From positions 124,001 to 188,000 of the forward strand of contig NZ_KB375270.1 in NCBI RefSeq assembly GCF_000314735.2: a DNA stretch of 64,000 bases. Direction: 5' to 3'. The notes under the pieces are model-generated. The model ran no database searches. It was not told the origin of the DNA and saw only the letters and a list, made by a program, of their open reading frames with translations. Source of the stretch: Afipia felis ATCC 53690 (GTDB lineage: Bacteria > Pseudomonadota > Alphaproteobacteria > Rhizobiales > Xanthobacteraceae). Position 1 is the first letter of the stretch, and each line of letters begins with the position of its first letter. Shown piece by piece: positions 57,362 to 64,000 of the stretch. Both the position numbers and the translations under genes were made by a program.

Positions 57362-57700
57362 ATGTTGGAGCGTGACGAGGATCTATTGCGGGCTGCGGAA
57401 AGTTGGGTCGGTGCCGGTCATGGCGCCGCGCTGGCGACGGTCGTGCAGACCTGGGGTTCGGCGCCGCGCCCGGCGGGTTCGAATCTCGTCATCAAGGATG
57501 ACGGCGTGTTCCTCGGTTCGGTGTCGGGCGGCTGCGTCGAAGGCGCGGTGATTACCGAAGCGCTCGATGTGATAGAGAGTGGCACGCCGAAGCTGCTTGA
57601 ATTCGGTGTCGCCGACGAGACGGCCTGGAAAGTCGGCCTGTCGTGCGGCGGGACCATCCGTGTGTTCGTCGAGAAGATCGAAGCGAAAGACCGATCGTGA
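57362..57700 (+). CDS. XdhC family protein, N-terminal (XdhC/CoxI) half
   Basis: A 112-aa protein equal to the N-terminal XdhC_CoxI domain. ATVVQTWGSAPRPAGSNLVI and SVSGGCVEGAVI carry the conserved cysteine, and GLSCGGTIRVFVE follows. Such proteins bind molybdenum cofactor and insert it in xanthine dehydrogenase- or CO dehydrogenase-type enzymes. It overlaps the next gene as GTGA, where the C-terminal half is encoded. A single-chain XdhC is thus split in two here. Confidence 0.85.
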   Translation: MLERDEDLLRAAESWVGAGHGAALATVVQTWGSAPRPAGSNLVIKDDGVFLGSVSGGCVEGAVITEALDVIESGTPKLLEFGVADETAWKVGLSCGGTIRVFVEKIEAKDRS

Positions 57701-58413
57701 AGCAGGACACCCTCGCTCAACTCAATGTCGAACGGCTGGCGCGCCGTCCTGTCGTCGTGATTACCAATATCGCGACAGGAGAGCAGCGCCTCGTCAAGGC
57801 CGCCGATATCGAGAAGGATCCGTTGCGCGCCGAACTCGACAAGCATTTGCGCATGGGCCGGAGCGAACTGATCCAGGTCGGCGACGACAATCTGTTCCTG
57901 AACATCTATGCGCCGACGGCGCGTCTTATCATCGTGGGCGCGGTTCACATCAGTCAGACTCTCGCGCCGCTGGCGCAGTCGCTTGGCTACGATGTCTGTA
58001 TCGTCGATCCGCGCACCGCGTTTGCCTCGCCCGAGCGTTTCCCCGACGTGCGTGTGATTGCGGACTGGCCGGAGACGGTGCTGCCGCCGATGAATGTCGA
58101 TCGGTACACGGCGGTGGCGGCTCTGACGCACGATCCCAAGATCGACGATTTCGCGCTGTTGCATGCGCTCGGAAGAGATTGCTTCTATATCGGCGCGCTC
58201 GGCTCGCGTAAAACCCATGGCAAGCGCCTCGACCGCCTGAAGGCGGCTGGGGAAAGCGACAATGCGCTGTCGCGCATCCGCTCGCCGATCGGAATGGATA
58301 TCGGCGCGGTGTCTCCGCCTGAGATTGCAGTGTCGGTCATGGCGCAGATCACCGCAGCCTTGCGTCTGCCGACATCCAGTATCAACGCCCCACGTGTGAG
58401 TGTTCCAGCATGA
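57697..58413 (+). CDS. XdhC family protein, C-terminal Rossmann half
   Basis: A 238-aa protein. The segment LIIVGAVHISQTLAPLAQSLGYDV near residues 88-111 starts the Rossmann-type XdhC C-terminal domain, and FYIGALGSRKTHGKRLDRL and PIGMDIGAVSPPEIAVSVMAQI are conserved. GTG 57697 overlaps the previous stop. It overlaps the next gene by four bases. It acts with the upstream half in maturing a molybdenum hydroxylase, whose structural genes are not in the window. Confidence 0.88.
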   Translation: MKQDTLAQLNVERLARRPVVVITNIATGEQRLVKAADIEKDPLRAELDKHLRMGRSELIQVGDDNLFLNIYAPTARLIIVGAVHISQTLAPLAQSLGYDVCIVDPRTAFASPERFPDVRVIADWPETVLPPMNVDRYTAVAALTHDPKIDDFALLHALGRDCFYIGALGSRKTHGKRLDRLKAAGESDNALSRIRSPIGMDIGAVSPPEIAVSVMAQITAALRLPTSSINAPRVSVPA

Positions 58414-60017
58414 AATTCGGACCCGTTTCGCCCAAGGAAGCCATCGGCGGTGTTGCCGTTCATGCGATCCGGCAGAGCTCTTTTACTCTGAAGAAGGGTA
58501 CGCTGATTACGCCCGTCGAAGCAGAGGCGCTGGAGCAGGCGGGCATCAAGCAGATCGTGGTGGCGCGCCTCGAAGACGGAGACGTCTCGGAAGACGCTGC
58601 TGCCGCGGGCATCGCGCGGATGATCGCGGGCGAAGGTATTCAGGTCGAGAAGGCGTTTACCGGCCGCTGCAATCTGTTCGCCGCGCATCCCGGAATTCTC
58701 GTGATTGACCGCGATGCTGTCGATGAACTCAACCGTGTCGATGAATCGATCACCTTCGCCACGCTGCCGGCCTTCAAGGCTGTCGCAGAAGGCGAGATGA
58801 TCGCGACCGTGAAACTCATTCCGTTTGGAATCGAGCAAGCCGTTTACGACAAGGCGGTGGACGCCGCGAAGCAGCGCCAGATCAAAATCATGCCGTTCTC
58901 CGTCAAGCGGGTCGGCGTGGTGTCGACGATGCTGCCGGGTCTCGCGCCCAAGGTGATCGACAAGACGGTGCAGGTGACAAAGGAGCGGCTCGCCCGCGCG
59001 GGAGCGTCGATCATCGCCGAGCGGCGCGTCCAGCATAGTGAACCTGCGCTCAAGGCTGCAGTCGAGGAATTGCTGGGTCTTGGCTCCGAGCTGGTCCTGA
59101 TTTTCGGCGCGTCCGCCATCGCGGATAGGCGCGACATCATTCCGTCCGCGGTCGAGAAAGCCGGCGGCAAGGTCGAGCATTTCGGCATGCCGGTCGACCC
59201 GGGTAATCTCCTTCTGGTGGCGCGTATCGGCGACGTGCCGGTGCTCGGCGCGCCGGGATGCGCCCGTTCGCCGAAGGAGAACGGCTTCGACTGGGTGCTG
59301 ATGCGGCTTCTCGCCAGCCTCAAGGTCACGCGCAAGGAAATCACCGCGATGGGCGTGGGAGGGTTGCTGATGGAAATCATTTCGCGGCCTCAGTCTCGCG
59401 AGCCGGAAAAGGAAGTCATCGAGACCGACGTTACCGCTATTATCCTCGCCGCTGGTCGCTCGACGCGCATGGGCGGGCCGAACAAGCTGCTCGCCAAGAT
59501 CGGCGGCAAACCGTTGGTCCGCATCGCGGCCGAACAGGCGCTGGCCTCGCGGGCGGAATCCGTCGTCGTCGTGACCGGCCATCAGCACGAGCAGATCGAG
59601 GAAGCCTTGCAGGGTCTCGACGTGACGTTCGTGCATAATCCTGATTATGCCGAAGGGCTCGCGACCTCGCTCAAATCCGGCATCAATGCTGTGCCTGCTT
59701 CCAGCGGCGCGGCGATCGTTTGCCTGGGCGACATGCCGCTCGTCGGCAGCGGTCTGATCGACCGGCTGATCGAGGCTTATGCGCCGGAGCGCGACGGCCT
59801 GATCGCCATTCCGGTGGCGGACGGCCGCCGTGGCAATCCGGTGCTGTGGTCACGCAAGCTGTTCAAGGAATTGCTGGCGCTCGAAGGCGATATTGGCGCG
59901 CGCCATGTCGTTCAAAAATATGCCGAAATGGTCGTCGAAGTCCCGGCGACCGGCGTCAGCGCTTTCCTCGATGTCGATACCCCCGACGTGCTGGCGAAGC
60001 TGCTGGCGAAGCGGTGA
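58410..60017 (+). CDS. Molybdopterin-binding / NTP-transferase fusion protein (MocA-like)
   Basis: A 535-aa two-part protein. Residues about 1-335 resemble a MoeA/MogA-like molybdopterin-binding domain (GVVSTMLPGLAPKVIDKTV, ELVLIFGASAIADRRDIIP, VPVLGAPGCARSPKENGF). Residues about 340-535 form a MobA/MocA-like nucleotidyltransferase, starting VTAIILAAGRSTRMGGPNKLL. It probably binds molybdopterin and adds CMP (or GMP) to give the dinucleotide cofactor used by XdhC-dependent enzymes. It overlaps the upstream XdhC gene by four bases. Confidence 0.88.
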   Translation: MKFGPVSPKEAIGGVAVHAIRQSSFTLKKGTLITPVEAEALEQAGIKQIVVARLEDGDVSEDAAAAGIARMIAGEGIQVEKAFTGRCNLFAAHPGILVIDRDAVDELNRVDESITFATLPAFKAVAEGEMIATVKLIPFGIEQAVYDKAVDAAKQRQIKIMPFSVKRVGVVSTMLPGLAPKVIDKTVQVTKERLARAGASIIAERRVQHSEPALKAAVEELLGLGSELVLIFGASAIADRRDIIPSAVEKAGGKVEHFGMPVDPGNLLLVARIGDVPVLGAPGCARSPKENGFDWVLMRLLASLKVTRKEITAMGVGGLLMEIISRPQSREPEKEVIETDVTAIILAAGRSTRMGGPNKLLAKIGGKPLVRIAAEQALASRAESVVVVTGHQHEQIEEALQGLDVTFVHNPDYAEGLATSLKSGINAVPASSGAAIVCLGDMPLVGSGLIDRLIEAYAPERDGLIAIPVADGRRGNPVLWSRKLFKELLALEGDIGARHVVQKYAEMVVEVPATGVSAFLDVDTPDVLAKLLAKR

Positions 60018-60079
60018 AAGTTCATTCACCAAGTTGAAACCGGTTCCCGGTAATTTCGTCCCCGCTTGGGGGAAGCGAT

Positions 60080-60460
60080 ATGACTTGCACCTTGATCCGG
60101 CATCTTGCCGGATTGTTTTTTGCTGCGATCCTGATTTGCGGCCCAATCGCCGCGCCATCTCATGCAGCAGGCGCACTTGCTGTCGGCAAATGCGGGGCTT
60201 ACGGACAGGCCTTCGATTACAAACATCAGAATGCGGCGATCGCGGCCGCCCGTAAGCAATGCGACGGTCAGTGCACTGTCGTGACAATGCGACGGGCCTG
60301 CGTGGCGCTTGCCATCGACATGAAAAATCCCTGTGGCGCCTTCGGCTATGCCGTGGAGCCGCGTATTTCGAGCGCGCTCAATGCGGCGAGCAAGAAGTGT
60401 TACGCCTACGGCGGCAAGGAATGCGTGATCCGTGCCTGGGCCTGTGACGCGCGCGGCTGA
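60080..60460 (+). CDS. DUF4189 exported protein
   Basis: A 126-aa secreted protein. Signal peptide about residues 1-29 (LAGLFFAAILICGPIAAPSHA). The mature part has six or more cysteines and repeats of the type AxxAAxxxC (NAAIAAARKQC, NAASKKCYAYGG), typical of DUF4189. Disulphides probably stabilise it in the periplasm. The function is unknown. It lies 62 bp after the molybdopterin fusion gene and may be separate. Confidence 0.82.
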   Translation: MTCTLIRHLAGLFFAAILICGPIAAPSHAAGALAVGKCGAYGQAFDYKHQNAAIAAARKQCDGQCTVVTMRRACVALAIDMKNPCGAFGYAVEPRISSALNAASKKCYAYGGKECVIRAWACDARG

Positions 60461-60466
60461 TAGCGT

Positions 60467-61219
60467 CTAGCGCCGCGTCAGCAGGCTGAAGCGCCCGTAC
60501 ATCCCCGAGCGTCTGTCGTTATCGCGAACGTAGCCCGCGCCGAGGGCCCATTCGAAGCCGCCGAACTGCAGCGAAGTGACGTGTGCGCCCGCGCGATATT
60601 GCCGATAGGTGCGGTCGCCTGAGGTCTCGATTTCCGGCCCGAACCAGAAGCGTTCGAACACGCGCCATCCGGTGGCGGCACGGGCACCGTAATTGTTGCC
60701 GATGGTCGAGCCGGTCAGGGTCGCGGCCACCATCATGCGGGCGGGGAGAGGCTCCCACCATGTATCGATGTTGAAGCGCGCGCCCGCATGCGTCCCGTGC
60801 AGCTTGTTGGACGGATCGAACGGCAGCGTCCAGTGATGCTGGATGTCGAGGCCCGCGAACATCTTGATTTCGAGATCGCCGCGCTTGATGCGGTAGCCCG
60901 GCAGGATAGATGCGACCAGATCGGCGCCTTTGATATCCGTGCCAGAGGATCGATAGAGATAGTCGCCGCCAGCGAGCAGCGCCTTCAGAGTGAAGCCGTC
61001 TTTGTCCAGTCCACGGGGCGACCATACCGCGCCGCCATAAGCCGTGCCGCCTTTGTGCCAGAGATCTGCGCCGGTGAAATAAAGAAGGGTTGCGTCACGA
61101 CTGCTTGGAGGTGGAGCAGCGAACCAGTCGTTCGCAGATAAAGAGTCGGCCATCGCCGGTTCTGCAAGAACCGAGGTTACGCCAATCCACGCAACGGTGA
61201 GACCGCGGACGCAACGCAT
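60467..61219 (-). CDS. bcsS: Cellulose biosynthesis protein BcsS
   Basis: A 250-aa outer-membrane-type protein. Signal peptide residues 1-24. SANDWFAAPPPSSRDATLLYFTGADLW and the strand pattern up to FSLLTRR match BcsS, a beta-barrel found with bacterial cellulose clusters in Rhizobiales. No bcsA, bcsB or bcsZ is nearby, so it is an orphan here. It is convergent with the DUF4189 gene, with 6 bp between the stops. Confidence 0.82.
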   Translation of the reverse strand: MRCVRGLTVAWIGVTSVLAEPAMADSLSANDWFAAPPPSSRDATLLYFTGADLWHKGGTAYGGAVWSPRGLDKDGFTLKALLAGGDYLYRSSGTDIKGADLVASILPGYRIKRGDLEIKMFAGLDIQHHWTLPFDPSNKLHGTHAGARFNIDTWWEPLPARMMVAATLTGSTIGNNYGARAATGWRVFERFWFGPEIETSGDRTYRQYRAGAHVTSLQFGGFEWALGAGYVRDNDRRSGMYGRFSLLTRR

Positions 61220-61347
61220 GCCCTGACTCTCGGGCTATGTTGAAACCGATTACGTAAAAATACAGATAGGAGTAAATCGGCAGGTGCTGCCGTCGTCCAG
61301 AGGCGGCGTGAGAACGTCTGCGGAACGGATGAGAAAAATCTGATAAT

Positions 61348-61809
61348 CTAGAGTTGCGGTGCAACCAGATTTTCCGTGGTGACGTGATCGCGCTTTTCGA
61401 TGATCTCGGCGATGAAGTGACGGTGGCAGTTGGTATGATCGCGCTCGAAGCAGAGCAGGCACACTGGCCCCCCGGTTTTGACGAGACCGGCGAGTTCGTC
61501 CATTTCCTTTTTCGCCTGCAGCGTTTTCAGGTGCGCGGCGTAGATTTTCTTCATCGTCCCGACATCGCCCTTGCGCACGGCTTCGCGGCCTTCTTTCGGC
61601 GTTCCCAATCCGCGCAGATGAATGTAGCCGATGCCGCGGTCGTCGAGGCTCGCGGCCAACTGATTTTTCGAGAACCCTGCACGCCGTGAAGAGGCAATGG
61701 CCCGCACATCGACCAGCAGCTTGACGCCAGCCTGCTCCAACTCGTCGAGAACTGCGCGGGAGCTGACCTGCTCATAGCCGATGGTAAAAATCTTTTTCTT
61801 CCTTGCCAT
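61348..61809 (-). CDS. DUF488 domain protein
   Basis: A 153-aa protein. IFTIGYEQVSSRAVLDELEQ at the start, VDVRAIASSRRAGFSKNQLA, and the C-terminal CLLCFERDHTNCHRHFIAE with its cysteines and histidines are the DUF488 signature. The family has no established reaction. It lies 12 bp after the DUF72 gene on the same strand and the two are co-transcribed. Confidence 0.9.
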   Translation of the reverse strand: MARKKKIFTIGYEQVSSRAVLDELEQAGVKLLVDVRAIASSRRAGFSKNQLAASLDDRGIGYIHLRGLGTPKEGREAVRKGDVGTMKKIYAAHLKTLQAKKEMDELAGLVKTGGPVCLLCFERDHTNCHRHFIAEIIEKRDHVTTENLVAPQL

Positions 61810-61821
61810 GATCCCGGCCTT

Positions 61822-62628
61822 CTATTTTTTGGTGATGCGAGCGATCAACTCCATTGCTCCGGCGGGAGCATGCACCTTTCCGCCGTGGATAATGTAAGCG
61901 AAGACGTCGCGTGGCTCTTTCTTCGCAGCCTTCTTGCCGATGCGCGGCAGGTCGTTCGGCCCGCCGCCGTCGGCCCAGGCTTGCAGCCGCTCCGCCCATT
62001 CTGCGAGTTGCTTTGGAGGATAGGCGGTCTTCACGCTGTCCTGTCCGGTCTGCAGTCGCGCGTAGACGAAATCGCCGGCAATGTCGCCGATCGCCGGGTA
62101 GATGGCGTGGTCGGCATAGACGACCGGGACTGAGAATTCTTTCAGAAGGGCGATGAAGGCCTCGTTCTGGAAGCTTTCATGGCGCACTTCGACCACATGA
62201 CGCAGCCTGTGTCCGTCGATCTCGCGCGGTAGCAGTTCGAGAAACGCACCGAAGTCAGCCGCGTCGAATTGCTTGGTCGGCATGAATTGCCACAGCACCG
62301 GGCCGAGTTTGTCGCCGAGTTCGAGCACGCCGGAATCGTAGAACCGCTTGATGGAGTCGCCTGCTTCCGCGAGCACGCGGCGGTTGGTGGCGAAGCGTGG
62401 TCCTTTCAGCGAGAAAACGAAGCCTTCCGGTACTTCGGCGGCCCATTTGCGGAAGCTTGCCGGCTTCTGCGAGCCGTAATAGGTGCCGTTGATCTCAATC
62501 GAGGTCAGTTTCGAGGCCGCGTAGCCGAGTTCCTTCGATTGGGCGAGTTTTTCGGGGTAAAATACGCCCCGCCACGGCGCGAAGGTCCAGCCGCCGATCC
62601 CGATGTAAATTCTGCCTTTTTGCGCCAT
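61822..62628 (-). CDS. DUF72 domain protein
   Basis: A 268-aa TIM-barrel-like protein. IYIGIGGWTFAPWRGVFYPE, TSIEINGTYYGSQKPASFRKW and VEVRHESF are conserved in DUF72 (YecE-like). The family function is not settled. It is the first gene of a DUF72-DUF488 pair. The region 62629-62941 (313 bp) upstream of it has an inverted repeat at 62746-62762 and no convincing gene. Confidence 0.92.
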   Translation of the reverse strand: MAQKGRIYIGIGGWTFAPWRGVFYPEKLAQSKELGYAASKLTSIEINGTYYGSQKPASFRKWAAEVPEGFVFSLKGPRFATNRRVLAEAGDSIKRFYDSGVLELGDKLGPVLWQFMPTKQFDAADFGAFLELLPREIDGHRLRHVVEVRHESFQNEAFIALLKEFSVPVVYADHAIYPAIGDIAGDFVYARLQTGQDSVKTAYPPKQLAEWAERLQAWADGGGPNDLPRIGKKAAKKEPRDVFAYIIHGGKVHAPAGAMELIARITKK

Positions 62629-62941
62629 GTGGTTCCTTCAAACCCGCTAAGGGCCTCTTGAATATCCGGTTTTAATCCCCATCTCACACCTAACGGCGGT
62701 GTTGTTGCCCCTCCCGCACCATCGCCGAAACGGCCACGAAAGACTGGCGGATTCGATCCGCCCCGGGGCGAGCGCCGGATGTACGCGCAGCCTTGGTCAT
62801 TCGTGGTCGTTACTATTTTCAACCCTAAATTTACTTTGCGCCACCGCCATTTGCGCGGGTTACCTTTCTGGCAATGTGTTGCTGCGAAGGTGCCTGCCAT
62901 ATGGCCCTGCCGCTGTGGCGAGGCCGACCCAATGACCCATC

Positions 62942-64000
62942 ATGGATCGACCTGTTTCGCTAGCTCTTCGGGAGTCTCTTCACACGGATGCGCCGCAGTT
63001 GTGCATCGTGGTGCCGACCTTCAACGAGCGTGATAACGCGCCGCTGCTGTTCAGACGGATCGAGGCTGCGCTGGATGGTGTCGCGTTTGAGGTCGTCTTC
63101 GTCGACGATAACTCACCAGATCACACCTGGCAGGTCGTGCGCAATCTCGCGCAGGCGGATTCGCGGGTGCGTTGCATTCGTCGGATCGGCCGCCGCGGAT
63201 TATCCGGGGCCTGCATCGAAGGTATCCTGTCGTCCTCCGCGCCGTTCGTCGCGGTGATGGACGCGGATCTCCAGCACGACGAGACATGCCTTTCCGCCAT
63301 GCTTGCGCTGTTGCGGAACGGCAAGGCCGATCTTGCCATCGGCAGCCGATATGTCGGCGGCGGTAATGCCGACAGCTTTTCAGGCACCCGCGCGGGCGGC
63401 AGCAAATTCGCGACCGAAATCGCCAAGCGATTGTTGCGTGTCGAGGTCGCCGATCCGATGAGCGGCTTCTTCATGGTGCGGCGTGACCGCTTCGAGGAAC
63501 TGGCGCCTTCGCTTTCGGAGCAGGGCTTCAAGATTTTGCTCGACCTGATCGCAACCGCGAAGGGAGGGCTGCGCACAGTCGAGGTGCCTTATACGTTCGG
63601 CACGCGGATGCATGGCGAGAGTAAGCTCGACTCGCTTGTGGTGATGGATTTTCTTGGCCTCGTGCTCGCGAAGCTGACGCGCGATCTCGTTTCGCTGCGT
63701 TTCCTGTTGTTCGCTTTTGTCGGTGGCATCGGTCTTCTGGTGCACCTCGCGACGCTTTACCTTGCACTCGCGCTAGGCGCGACCTTCGTGGTGGCACAGG
63801 CGACCGCGGCCTTCGTCGCCATGACCGGAAATTTCCTGCTCAACAACCGGCTGACCTATCGTGATCAGCGCCTGCGCGGTGCGCGTCTCGTTCAGGGTCT
63901 GATCGCATTCTACATCGTCTGCAGCGTCGGCCTTCTCGCGAATGTCGGCGTCGCATTCTCGGTCTACAATCAGGAGCCGATCTGGTGGCTCGCGGGCGTC
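62942..64000 (+). CDS. Dolichol-phosphate mannosyltransferase-like GT2 with GtrA domain (partial)
   Basis: The first 353 residues of a glycosyltransferase truncated by the window end. The catalytic GT2 domain starts CIVVPTFNERDNAPLLFRRI, with VVFVDDNSPDHTW and the nucleotide-sugar motif VMDADLQHDE. After about residue 240 a GtrA-type membrane region with several helices follows (FLLFAFVGGIGLLVHLATLY). It would transfer a sugar from UDP- or GDP-sugar to a polyprenyl phosphate at the inner membrane. The ribosome site is weak at ATG 62942. The C-terminus is not in the window. Confidence 0.88.
   Translation, partial: MDRPVSLALRESLHTDAPQLCIVVPTFNERDNAPLLFRRIEAALDGVAFEVVFVDDNSPDHTWQVVRNLAQADSRVRCIRRIGRRGLSGACIEGILSSSAPFVAVMDADLQHDETCLSAMLALLRNGKADLAIGSRYVGGGNADSFSGTRAGGSKFATEIAKRLLRVEVADPMSGFFMVRRDRFEELAPSLSEQGFKILLDLIATAKGGLRTVEVPYTFGTRMHGESKLDSLVVMDFLGLVLAKLTRDLVSLRFLLFAFVGGIGLLVHLATLYLALALGATFVVAQATAAFVAMTGNFLLNNRLTYRDQRLRGARLVQGLIAFYIVCSVGLLANVGVAFSVYNQEPIWWLAGV

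Noticed and set aside
62700..62800. tRNA-like segment (GGCGGATTCGATCCGCC)
   Set aside because: The inverted repeat resembles a T-arm, but the loop lacks the TTC start and no acceptor, D-arm or anticodon arm can be built around it on either strand.

Overview
This window is ordinary chromosomal DNA from an alphaproteobacterium of the Rhizobiales, most likely Nitrobacteraceae/Bradyrhizobiaceae (Afipia, Oligotropha, Bradyrhizobium or Rhodopseudomonas relatives). The evidence is high GC, the alphaproteobacterial SOS box (GAAC-N7-GAAC) in front of recA, a DUF1476 protein (ATP synthase zeta subunit) divergent from purC-purS-purQ, an orphan bcsS, and a liv operon carrying a small DUF6867-like gene. 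No insertion sequence, integrase, CRISPR array, rRNA or convincing tRNA was seen.

Layout. 1-1.2 kb: fluoride riboswitch, a small membrane protein and crcB/fluC, then a GNAT acetyltransferase. 1.2-2.5 kb: SOS box and recA. 2.7-7.7 kb (minus): a small unknown gene and gcvT-gcvH-gcvP behind a tandem glycine riboswitch. 7.9-15.2 kb: alaS, an EamA transporter, a universal stress protein, a YbaL-type cation/proton antiporter and a winged-helix regulator. 15.5-19.0 kb: icd, divergent from a TrmJ-like tRNA methyltransferase with a DUF559 tail, with a 10 x 21-bp repeat array between them, then cyanase. 19.1-25.4 kb: DUF1476, purC, purS, purQ, a globin-coupled chemoreceptor on the other strand, and purL. 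25.5-28.5 kb: MFS carrier, membrane acyltransferase, DUF427. 28.6-33.6 kb: bolA and grxD separated by ltrA and the ergothioneine genes egtB-egtD, then rpsD. 33.9-43.8 kb: cupin, murI, cytochrome b561, small hydrolase, purB, large secreted alpha/beta hydrolase, rpe, EF-hand protein, outer-membrane barrel, glycine-rich exported peptide, KTSC protein.

43.8-48 kb holds the most distinctive block: a minus-strand operon for a two-domain multicopper oxidase, a diheme cytochrome c, a monoheme cytochrome c and an AniA-like copper nitrite reductase, closed by a strong terminator. It is preceded by a separately transcribed TPR gene. Three 23-bp imperfect palindromes resembling NsrR operators lie in the promoters of this block, which suggests nitric-oxide-responsive control.

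48-64 kb: P1-family peptidase, ccdA, a complete livHMGF-DUF6867-livK branched-chain amino acid transporter, a Gln/Gly-rich mini-protein, a pcaD-like hydrolase, a molybdenum-enzyme maturation set (two XdhC halves plus a molybdopterin-binding/NTP-transferase fusion), a DUF4189 protein, bcsS, DUF488 and DUF72 proteins, and the start of a GT2-GtrA glycosyltransferase cut by the window end.

The most unusual signal is the array at 16987-17196. It has ten in-phase 21-bp units, nine of which carry a GANTC (CcrM) site exactly 21 bp from the next. It abuts the trmJ start codon and stays open in the trmJ frame as leucine/isoleucine heptads.
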